Positions 16,943 through 23,694 of a stretch of DNA of 64,000 nt are shown piece by piece. The position numbers were made by a program, and so were the translations under genes. Every line of letters begins with the position of its first letter. Positions within the stretch are counted from its first letter, which is position 1. The notes beneath the pieces were generated by a model, which was given only the letters and a program-made list of their open reading frames with translations, made no database searches and had not been told where the DNA came from. The stretch covers positions 62,001 to 126,000 of the forward strand of contig NZ_JAFCWM010000013.1 of the NCBI RefSeq assembly GCF_049897565.1, written 5' to 3'. This DNA comes from JAFCUW01 sp049897565 (GTDB taxonomy: Bacteria; Pseudomonadota; Gammaproteobacteria; Burkholderiales; Burkholderiaceae_D).

Positions 16943-17872
16943 TCAGGCCTTGGGCCGCAAGGTCCACGGCAGGGTGTTGTGGATGCGCGTGGCGGCGACG
17001 GCGGCCTGGCCGGTGGCGACGCTGATCTGGTTCAGGCCGAGCACCACGTCGCCAATTGCGTACAGGCCGGGGACGCCGCTGGCCTGGAAAGCGTCGACCA
17101 CCACGTCGCCGCAATCGGCCGTTTCGGCGCCGAGTGCGGCTGCAAGTTCGGAGCGCGCGGTCTCGCCCAGCATCGGATACATGACGTCGAATTCGTAGGA
17201 CTTGCCATTGCTGGTGTTGAGCACCGGCTTCATGTCGGCGGTCATGGTGACGCCGCACACGGCCGAGCTGATGTAGCGCACCCCGGCCGCGTCGAGCTGC
17301 TGCTGCTCGTCCGGGCTGAGGATAGAGCCGTGGCTGCGGTCGAACAGCGTGACGTCGGCGCTGAAGGTGCGCATGAACATGGCATGACCGGTCGGGTTGG
17401 TTTCCGACGACACCACGGCGATGCGATTGTCCATGACGTCGTAGCCGTCGCACACCGGGCACAGGCGCACCGCGCCGCAGGCCACCGCCGCGCGCCAGCT
17501 TTCGACCGGCAACCCCATGTCCTGGATGCCGGTCGCCAACAGTACCGTCAAAGCGCGTACTTCGCCACCGTCGTACTCGCCGACAAAGGCGCCATCGTCG
17601 ATGCGCAGGCGCACGATCTCGGCGTTTGTTACTGAACCGCCGTAGCGGGCGAGCTGGCAGCGCAGGTTGTTCAGCAGGTCAGTGCCGGCGACGCCATCCG
17701 GAAAGCCCGGGTAGTTGTGCGACACGGGAATCCAGCTGAGGCGGCTGTTGCCTTTGTCGAACAGCGCGACATTGCGGGTGAAGCGGCGCAGGTAGATCGC
17801 GGCGGTGAGGCCGGCCGGTCCGCCGCCAATGATCAGCGTGTCGTAGACGAGGGGAGAAGATTGAGTAGACAT
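16943..17872 (-). CDS. Thioredoxin-reductase-like NAD(P)/FAD oxidoreductase
   Basis: 309 residues. FAD-binding GGGPAGLTAAIYLRR, the second dinucleotide region and C-terminal YAIGDVVLGLNQISVATGQAA match the TrxB family. The redox site reads CPVCDGYD, in place of the CATCDG of true thioredoxin reductases; this kept CxxC spacing suggests disulfide chemistry but another substrate. The central NAD(P) site is degenerate (IAVVSSETNPTGHA instead of GGGDSA), as in YpdA-like or ferredoxin-reductase-like relatives. It lies 69 bases downstream of the CDF gene. Confidence 0.82.
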   Translation of the reverse strand: MSTQSSPLVYDTLIIGGGPAGLTAAIYLRRFTRNVALFDKGNSRLSWIPVSHNYPGFPDGVAGTDLLNNLRCQLARYGGSVTNAEIVRLRIDDGAFVGEYDGGEVRALTVLLATGIQDMGLPVESWRAAVACGAVRLCPVCDGYDVMDNRIAVVSSETNPTGHAMFMRTFSADVTLFDRSHGSILSPDEQQQLDAAGVRYISSAVCGVTMTADMKPVLNTSNGKSYEFDVMYPMLGETARSELAAALGAETADCGDVVVDAFQASGVPGLYAIGDVVLGLNQISVATGQAAVAATRIHNTLPWTLRPKA

Positions 17873-17941
17873 TGTGAGATTATTGCAACATATGCCTGGC
17901 TGGTATATCGGGATTCGCGCCGAGCGCGGGTAAGACAGAGC

Positions 17942-18877
17942 TTACATGGCGTGCGCGCGGGCGTCCGGCGTTTCCGGTTGCAGCGTCACGTGGTCGATGC
18001 CGTGCTTGGCCAGCAGCATGTCCTGCACCGCGCGCAGCACCTGCGGCCAGCGCGCCAGGTCGGCAATTTCCAGGTGGCCGATCAGCGCCGGCTCGCCGGG
18101 CGACATTTCCCAGATGTGCAAGTCGTGCACCGACTTGACGCCGTCGAGCGCGGCCAGGTCGGCGCCGACCTGGACGTAGTCGATCTGATCGGGCACGCCT
18201 TTCATCAGGAAGTGGTATGACTCGCGCAGCACGCCGATGGTCGACTTCAGGATCAGCAGTGAAACGAACACCGACAGCAGCGGGTCGATGCGTACCCAGC
18301 CGGTGAAATGGATGACCGCGCCGGCCACCACCGCGGCGATCGAGCCGAGCAGGTCGCCCATGACGTTGACCATTGCCGCGCGTGTGTTCATGTTCTGGTG
18401 GTCGCGCGACAGCATCCACGCAACGAGCAGGTTGATGACGATGCCGACGGCGGCCACGCCGAGCACAATGGCGCCTTGCACCGGCTGCGGATCGGCGAAG
18501 CGGCGCACCGCCTCGTACACGATCCAGCCCACCAGGGCCAGCATCGCCAGGCAGTTGACGAACGCGGCGAGCGCCTCGGCGCGGCCGAAGCCGAACGAGT
18601 GGCGCGCCGACGGCGGGCGCTTGGCGATCAGCTGCGCCAGCAGCGCCAGGCCAAGTGCGGCGGCGTCGGTAACCATGTGGCCGGCGTCGGAAATGAGCGC
18701 CAGCGAATTGGAGATGAAGCCGGTGACAACCTCGATGACGGCAAACAGCAGCGTGAGCACGAGGGCGCCGGCCAGCGCCTTCTGGCTGCGCGCTTCGATG
18801 AAGTGGGCATGCTTGGCGTCGCCGGCGCGGTGGGCGTGCAGGTGGGCGGAGGAGGGGGCGGGAGATTCTGCGTTCAT
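17942..18877 (-). CDS. Cation diffusion facilitator (CzcD/ZitB type)
   Basis: 311 residues. The His-rich N-terminus (HLHAHRAGDAKHAH) precedes six membrane spans. The metal sites are complete: SLALISDAGHMVTDA in span 2 and MVNVMGDLLGS in span 5, i.e. HxxxD and (N/D)xxxD pairs of Zn-type CDF exporters. The C-terminal cytoplasmic domain contains VHDLHIWEMSPGEPALIGHLEI, typical of CzcD. It exports zinc or a related divalent metal. No metal-responsive regulator is adjacent. Confidence 0.92.
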   Translation of the reverse strand: MNAESPAPSSAHLHAHRAGDAKHAHFIEARSQKALAGALVLTLLFAVIEVVTGFISNSLALISDAGHMVTDAAALGLALLAQLIAKRPPSARHSFGFGRAEALAAFVNCLAMLALVGWIVYEAVRRFADPQPVQGAIVLGVAAVGIVINLLVAWMLSRDHQNMNTRAAMVNVMGDLLGSIAAVVAGAVIHFTGWVRIDPLLSVFVSLLILKSTIGVLRESYHFLMKGVPDQIDYVQVGADLAALDGVKSVHDLHIWEMSPGEPALIGHLEIADLARWPQVLRAVQDMLLAKHGIDHVTLQPETPDARAHAM

Positions 18878-18968
18878 GGACGAAGTATATTAGAAATCGG
18901 ACACCAGCCTCGGGCGCGCAAAATACCCCTTGTCATTCCCGAACCGGCTATCTATAATGCTGGTCTTC

Positions 18969-19045
18969 GGGCGGTTAGTTCAGCTGGTTAGAATACTTGG
19001 TCGACATCCAAGGGGTCGGGGATTCGAATTCCTCACCGCCCACCA
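18969..19045 (+). tRNA. tRNA-Val(GAC)
   Basis: The cloverleaf folds completely: acceptor GGGCGGT/ACCGCCC with encoded CCA, D stem GTTC/GAAT, anticodon stem CTTGG/CCAAG, 7-base loop TCGACAT with anticodon GAC, variable loop GGGTC and T arm GGGGA-TTCGAAT-TCCTC. Position 33 is C rather than the near-universal T, and the D stem has two A-U pairs where GCTC/GAGC is usual. Confidence 0.92.
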
Positions 19046-19168
19046 GAATTTAGCAGTAAGCAATGTAAGAGCGAGAAAGGCACCATGGTTATGACACCGC
19101 GAACTACGACGGAGTTGTTCCAGCGACGTTAGTCGAGGTGGATTCTTTCGCTCAACGAAAAGATCAAG

Positions 19169-19191
19169 CGCGGCTAGCCCGCGTTTTTTTT
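19169..19191 (+). terminator. Rho-independent terminator ahead of thrS
   Basis: CGCGG-CTAGC-CCGCG hairpin followed by eight T. It lies about 125 bases after tRNA-Val and just before the thrS promoter, so it should end the tRNA transcript. The 19046-19168 spacer holds no gene I can support. Confidence 0.75.
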
Positions 19192-19202
19192 CGTCCGCAT
19201 TT

Positions 19203-19230
19203 TTGTTTGTGCATTTTTGTACCCTATTAT
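19203..19230 (+). promoter_or_regulatory. Candidate sigma70 promoter of the thrS operon
   Basis: TTGTTT (19203-19208), 16-base spacer, TATTAT (19225-19230). This would give a leader of roughly 30 bases before ATG 19269, too short for an attenuator. Confidence 0.45.
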
Positions 19231-19268
19231 TCGTAATTATTCGGCGCCCCGCGCCAATGGAGAACAGC

Positions 19269-21176
19269 ATGGTTTCAGTCCGCCTTCCCGATGGTTCCAC
19301 CCGTGAATTCGACGGTCCTGTCACCGTGGCCCAGGTTGCCGCCAGTATCGGCGCCGGCCTGGCCAAGGCGGCGCTGGCCGGCAAAGTCGACGGCAAGGTG
19401 GTCGACACCTCGCACCTGATCGAGCAGGACGCCGACCTCGCCATCATCACCGACAAGGACCCGGAAGGGCTGGACGTGATCCGCCACTCCACTGCCCACC
19501 TGCTGGCGCACGCCGTCAAGGAACTGTTCCCGGAAGCGCAGGTCACGATCGGCCCGGTGATCGAAAACGGTTTCTACTACGACTTTGCGTACAAGCGCCC
19601 GTTCACGCCGGACGACCTGGCCGCCATCGAAAAGAAGATGGTGGAAATTTCGAAGAAGGACGAAAAAGTCTCGCGTTCGGTCATGCCGCGCGACGAAGCG
19701 GTCGCCTACTTCAAGTCGATCGGCGAAGCCTACAAGGCTGAGATCATCGCGTCGATTCCGGCCGGCGAAGACGTGTCGTTGTATGGCCAGGGCGGTTTCA
19801 CCGACCTGTGCCGCGGCCCGCACGTGCCGTCGACCGGCAAGATCAAGGTGTTCAAACTGATGAAGCTGGCCGGCGCCTACTGGCGCGGCGACTCGAAAAA
19901 CGAGATGCTGCAGCGCGTCTACGGCACCGCCTGGGCCAAGAAGGAAGACCAGGAACTGTACCTGCACAACCTGGAAGAGGCGGAGAAGCGCGACCACCGC
20001 AAGCTCGGCAAGCAGCTCGACCTGTTCCACTTCCAGGACGAGGCGCCTGGGCTGGTGTTCTGGCATCCGAAAGGCTGGACCATCTGGCAGCAGGTAGAAC
20101 AGTACATGCGCCACAAGTACCAGGTCAACGGCTACCAGGAAGTCAAGGCCCCGCAGATCCTCGACCGCACCTTGTGGGAGAAGACCGGTCACTGGGAAAA
20201 TTATCGTGAGAACATGTTCTCGACCGAGTCGGAAAACCGCTCGTATGCGTTGAAGCCAATGAACTGCCCGGGCCACGTGCAGATCTACAACGCCGGCATG
20301 AAGAGCTACCGCGACTTGCCGCTGCGCTTTGGCGAATTCGGCCAGTGCCACCGCAATGAGCCGTCCGGCGCGCTGCACGGTATCATGCGGGTGCGCGGCT
20401 TTACCCAGGACGACGGCCACATCTTCTGCACCGAAGAGCAGATCAAGCCGGAGGTGATTGCCTTCCACGCGCAGGCGATGGAGGTGTACCGCGATTTCGG
20501 CTTCGAGAACATCGACGTCAAGATCGCCTTGCGTCCGGATAACCGGATCGGCTCGGACGAAGTGTGGGATGAAGCTGAAGCGGCATTGCGCGCGGCGCTG
20601 TCGGCCTGCGACGTCAAGTGGACCGAGCTGCCGGGCGAGGGCGCATTCTACGGCCCGAAGATCGAATACCACCTGAAGGACAGCCTCGGCCGTCCATGGC
20701 AGGTCGGCACGATGCAGGTCGACTTCTCGATGCCGGGCCGCCTCGGCGCCGAGTATGTCGCAGTCGACAATTCGCGCAAGGTGCCGGTCATGCTGCACCG
20801 CGCGATCGTCGGGTCGATGGAGCGCTTCATCGGCATCCTGATCGAAAACTTCGCCGGCGCACTGCCGCTGTGGCTGGCGCCGGTGCAAATTGCCGTTCTG
20901 AACATCTCGGACGCGCAGTCTGAATTTACGCAACATGTCACCGACCAGTTGAGGAAAGCCGGGTTCCGCGTTCACGCTGATTTGCGAAACGAGAAAATAA
21001 CCTATAAAATACGTGAACATTCCGTGCAAAAATTGCCATATATCCTAGTGATCGGCGATAAGGAGCGGGATGCCAACACTGTGGCCGTGCGAGCACGTGG
21101 CAATGTCGATCTGGGCGTAATGTCCGTCGAAGCCCTCGTGGAGCGTCTCAAGCAAGAGATTGCATCCAAAGCTTGA
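19269..21176 (+). CDS. thrS: Threonyl-tRNA synthetase
   Basis: 635 residues, the usual ThrRS size. Order: TGS domain (1-62), editing domain with HSTAHLLAHAVKELFP and its HxxxH zinc-like site, class II catalytic core with MNCPGH (the zinc-ligand Cys), RNEPSGALHGIMRVRGFTQ (motif 2) and the GSMERFIGILIENF region (motif 3), then the anticodon-binding domain. I start it at ATG 19269, which has GGAG six bases upstream; an ATG four codons earlier is also in frame. It leads the translation operon with infC, rpmI and rplT. Confidence 0.96.
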   Translation: MVSVRLPDGSTREFDGPVTVAQVAASIGAGLAKAALAGKVDGKVVDTSHLIEQDADLAIITDKDPEGLDVIRHSTAHLLAHAVKELFPEAQVTIGPVIENGFYYDFAYKRPFTPDDLAAIEKKMVEISKKDEKVSRSVMPRDEAVAYFKSIGEAYKAEIIASIPAGEDVSLYGQGGFTDLCRGPHVPSTGKIKVFKLMKLAGAYWRGDSKNEMLQRVYGTAWAKKEDQELYLHNLEEAEKRDHRKLGKQLDLFHFQDEAPGLVFWHPKGWTIWQQVEQYMRHKYQVNGYQEVKAPQILDRTLWEKTGHWENYRENMFSTESENRSYALKPMNCPGHVQIYNAGMKSYRDLPLRFGEFGQCHRNEPSGALHGIMRVRGFTQDDGHIFCTEEQIKPEVIAFHAQAMEVYRDFGFENIDVKIALRPDNRIGSDEVWDEAEAALRAALSACDVKWTELPGEGAFYGPKIEYHLKDSLGRPWQVGTMQVDFSMPGRLGAEYVAVDNSRKVPVMLHRAIVGSMERFIGILIENFAGALPLWLAPVQIAVLNISDAQSEFTQHVTDQLRKAGFRVHADLRNEKITYKIREHSVQKLPYILVIGDKERDANTVAVRARGNVDLGVMSVEALVERLKQEIASKA

Positions 21177-21215
21177 AGCAGCATGGCCGAATACCAAACT
21201 TTATAAGGAAACACC

Positions 21216-21740
21216 ATAGCTACTGACAAGTCGCATCGCATCAATGGCGAAATCACTGCCCCCGAAATGCGTTTATCCGGGGTAGAAAACGAGCCGCTCG
21301 GCATTGTGAGCCTGGCCGAAGCATTTCGTCTGGCCGAAGAGGCCAACGTCGACCTGGTGGAGATTGCGCCGACCGCGCAGCCACCGGTATGCCGCCTGAT
21401 GGACTACGGCAAGTTCAAGTATTCGGAGCAGAAGAAGGCCCACGAAGCGAAGCTGAAGCAGAAGATCATCCTCGTCAAGGAAGTCAAATTCCGTCCGGGT
21501 ACCGATGATGGTGACTACAACATCAAGCTGCGTAACCTGATCAAGTTCCTCGACGAGGGCGACAAGACCAAGATCACGCTGCGTTTCCGTGGCCGCGAAA
21601 TGGCGCACCAGGACATTGGTTTCCGCATGCTCGAACGCCTGAAGGCCGACCTTGAGCCGTATGGCCAGGTCGAACAGTTCCCGAAGATGGAAGGCCGCCA
21701 GATGATCATGATTCTGTCGCCGAAGAAGAAAAAAGCATAA
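21216..21740 (+). CDS. infC: Translation initiation factor IF-3, AUA start
   Basis: 174 residues from ATA 21216. AAGGA lies six bases upstream and the product reads M-ATDKSHRINGEITAPEMRLSG, the normal IF-3 N-terminus; the first ATG (21267) would delete 17 conserved residues. IF-3 rejects non-standard initiation codons, and E. coli infC uses AUU for autoregulation, so AUA should do the same here. The linker KFKYSEQKKAHEAKLKQ and the C-terminal domain (VKEVKFRPGTDDGDYNIK) are complete. It follows thrS by 39 bases. Confidence 0.93.
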   Translation: MATDKSHRINGEITAPEMRLSGVENEPLGIVSLAEAFRLAEEANVDLVEIAPTAQPPVCRLMDYGKFKYSEQKKAHEAKLKQKIILVKEVKFRPGTDDGDYNIKLRNLIKFLDEGDKTKITLRFRGREMAHQDIGFRMLERLKADLEPYGQVEQFPKMEGRQMIMILSPKKKKA

Positions 21741-21770
21741 CGCTGGCCGGCCTCTCGGCTGGCGAAACAA

Positions 21771-21802
21771 CAAGGGCGGGTGAGTTTTCTCACCCGCCCT
21801 TG
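21771..21802 (+). terminator. Strong 14-bp hairpin between infC and rpmI
   Basis: CAAGGGCGGGTGAG, loop TTTT, then its perfect complement. There is no T run after it (GTATTTGCG), so it is more likely a partial attenuator, an RNA-processing site or a mRNA-stability element than a full terminator. The remaining spacer up to 21944 has a TATAAT at 21912 without a well-placed -35. Confidence 0.6.
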
Positions 21803-21944
21803 GTATTTGCGCGGGGATGTATGTTAAAATCCTCGGCTTCCTTCCCCAGCGGAATGGAAACAATGTGAAAGCAGGCATCTAAGCGCAGCGAGTTGCTGCC
21901 ACCTGCAATCCTATAATGGAGCTGTCCGACAGGACATAACTGCT

Positions 21945-22142
21945 ATGCCTAAAATGAAGACCAAAAGCTCTGCGAAAAAACGTTTTCGCGTGCGTCCAGG
22001 TGGAACCGTCAAGTCGGGCCACGCTTTCAAGCGTCACATCCTGACCAAGAAAACGACCAAGAGCAAGCGCCAGCTGCGCGGTATCACGAATGTCGATAAG
22101 GCAGACGTCAAGTCCGTGTTACGCATGATGCCATCGGCTTAA
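21945..22142 (+). CDS. rpmI: Ribosomal protein bL35
   Basis: 65 residues, very basic; MPKMKTKSSAKKRFRVRPGG and HILTKKTTKSKRQLRG are diagnostic. AGGA lies ten bases upstream of the ATG. It belongs to the 50S subunit and is cotranscribed with rplT 26 bases downstream. In enterics L20 represses this pair by binding the leader; the 204-base spacer could hold a similar site. Confidence 0.97.
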   Translation: MPKMKTKSSAKKRFRVRPGGTVKSGHAFKRHILTKKTTKSKRQLRGITNVDKADVKSVLRMMPSA

Positions 22143-22168
22143 TCTCACACTCAATTTAAGGAGTTACT

Positions 22169-22528
22169 ATGCCTAGAGTAAAACGTGGGGTTACAGCTCG
22201 TGCCCGTCATAAGAAAATTCTTGTCCAAGCTAAAGGCTACCGTGGTCGCCGCAGCAAGGTATACCGTGTTGCCAAGCAAGCAGTCATGCGCGCTGGCCAG
22301 TACGCGTACCGTGACCGCCGCAACAAGAAGCGCGTATTCCGCCGCCTGTGGATCGCCCGTATCAACGCCGCTTCCCGTGAGCATGGCGTAACGTACAGCG
22401 TATTCATGAACGGCCTGAAAAAAGCATCGATCGAACTGGACCGTAAAGTCCTGGCCGATATGGCAGTGATGGACAAGCCGGCTTTCGCCGCGATTGTCAA
22501 CGCCGTCAAGGCAAAGATCGCTGCGTAA
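22169..22528 (+). CDS. rplT: Ribosomal protein bL20
   Basis: 119 residues. MPRVKRGVTARARHKKILVQAKGYRGRRSKVYR and the DRRNKKRVFRRLWIARINAA block are family hallmarks; some of these bind 23S rRNA. AAGGAG stands seven bases before the ATG. It ends just upstream of a T-rich hairpin that separates it from pheS. Confidence 0.97.
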   Translation: MPRVKRGVTARARHKKILVQAKGYRGRRSKVYRVAKQAVMRAGQYAYRDRRNKKRVFRRLWIARINAASREHGVTYSVFMNGLKKASIELDRKVLADMAVMDKPAFAAIVNAVKAKIAA

Positions 22529-22572
22529 GCAACGATGTTGCCAAGCGCTGCCTCCGGGCGGCGTTTAAAGAG

Positions 22573-22605
22573 CGGGGCAGAGGTTCAAACCTGTGCCCCG
22601 TTTTT
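22573..22605 (+). terminator. Terminator or attenuator between rplT and pheS
   Basis: CGGGGCA / TGCCCCG stem with an inner AGGTT/AACCT extension, followed by five T. It leaves only 47 bases before pheS, so it could partly terminate ribosomal-protein transcripts or act as an attenuator for pheST; no Phe-rich leader peptide is visible. Confidence 0.7.
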
Positions 22606-22652
22606 GATTGTGGCGCGACACGCGCCGCACCCAGACAGGAAACCACACACGC

Positions 22653-23669
22653 ATGAACTCCCTGGAAGAACTCGTCGTTGCCGCGCAGGCTGACTTCATC
22701 GCCGCCGAAGACGCTGCCGCACTGGAAAATGCCAAGGCCAAGTACCTTGGCAAGACCGGCCAGATCACCGAACAGATGAAGGGCCTGGGCAAACTTGACC
22801 CGGACCAGAAGAAGGCGCAAGGCGCGTTGATCAATGCGGCCAAGATGCAGATCGAGACCGCGCTCACCGCGCGGCGCGACGCGCTGGCCAACGCCCAGCT
22901 CGAAGCGCGCCTCGGCGCCGAGGCGATCGACGTCACCTTGCCAGGCCGCGGGCGCTCGATGGGCGGCATCCATCCGGTGATGCGCACCTGGGAGCGGGTC
23001 GAGGAAATCTTCCGCTCGATCGGTTTCGACGTGGCCGACGGCCCCGAGATCGAAAACGACTGGACCAATTTCACCGCGCTCAACAGCCCGGAAAACCATC
23101 CGGCCCGCTCGATGCAGGACACGTTCTACATCGAAGGCAACGACAGCACCGGCAAGCCTTTGCTGCTGCGCACTCATACCAGTCCGATGCAGGTGCGCTA
23201 CGCGCGCACGCACACGCCGCCGATCAAGGTGATCGCCCCTGGCCGCACCTACCGCGTTGACAGCGACGCGACTCACTCGCCAATGTTCCACCAGGTCGAA
23301 GGCCTGTGGATCGCCGAGGACATCAGCTTTGCCGACCTGAAGGGCGTGTACCTCAATTTCGTCAAGGCCTTCTTCGAGACCGACGACCTGCAGGTGCGCT
23401 TTCGGCCCTCGTACTTCCCGTTTACCGAGCCGTCCGCCGAGATCGACATCGCGTTCGGCAGCGGCCCGCTGAAGGGCCGCTGGCTGGAAGTGTCGGGCGC
23501 CGGCCAGGTGCATCCGACGGTGGTGCAAAACTTCGGACTCGATCCGGAAAAGTTCATCGGCTTCGCGTTCGGCTCCGGCCTCGAGCGCCTGACGATGCTG
23601 CGTTATGGAATCAATGACCTGCGCCTGTTCTACGAAGGCGATCTGCGTTTCCTGAAGCAGTTCAACTAA
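22653..23669 (+). CDS. pheS: Phenylalanyl-tRNA synthetase, alpha subunit
   Basis: 338 residues. N-terminal coiled coil (1-100), then the class II core with HPVMRTWERVEEIFRSIGF, the TDWTNFTALNSPENHPARSMQDTFY-type segment, RTHTSPMQVRYAR, GRTYRVDSDATHSPMFHQVEGL and C-terminal FAFGSGLERLTMLRYGI (motif 3). It pairs with PheT in the alpha2-beta2 enzyme; pheT starts 25 bases later. ATG 22653 gives the standard N-terminus MNSLEEL. Confidence 0.96.
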   Translation: MNSLEELVVAAQADFIAAEDAAALENAKAKYLGKTGQITEQMKGLGKLDPDQKKAQGALINAAKMQIETALTARRDALANAQLEARLGAEAIDVTLPGRGRSMGGIHPVMRTWERVEEIFRSIGFDVADGPEIENDWTNFTALNSPENHPARSMQDTFYIEGNDSTGKPLLLRTHTSPMQVRYARTHTPPIKVIAPGRTYRVDSDATHSPMFHQVEGLWIAEDISFADLKGVYLNFVKAFFETDDLQVRFRPSYFPFTEPSAEIDIAFGSGPLKGRWLEVSGAGQVHPTVVQNFGLDPEKFIGFAFGSGLERLTMLRYGINDLRLFYEGDLRFLKQFN

Positions 23670-23694
23670 TAACACTACGTCGCAAGGCACGCAT

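Noticed and set aside
18980..19546. Frame antisense to tRNA-Val and thrS ending NSNPRPLGC...
   Set aside because: The NSNPRPLG peptide is the well-known artefact of translating the complement of a tRNA T arm.
21912..21917. TATAAT box as rpmI promoter
   Set aside because: The nearest TTGCTG is only 13 bases upstream, too close for a sigma70 promoter; operon transcription is enough.
22573..22605. Phe-specific leader-peptide attenuator for pheST
   Set aside because: No short frame with clustered Phe codons precedes the hairpin; a simple terminator explains it.
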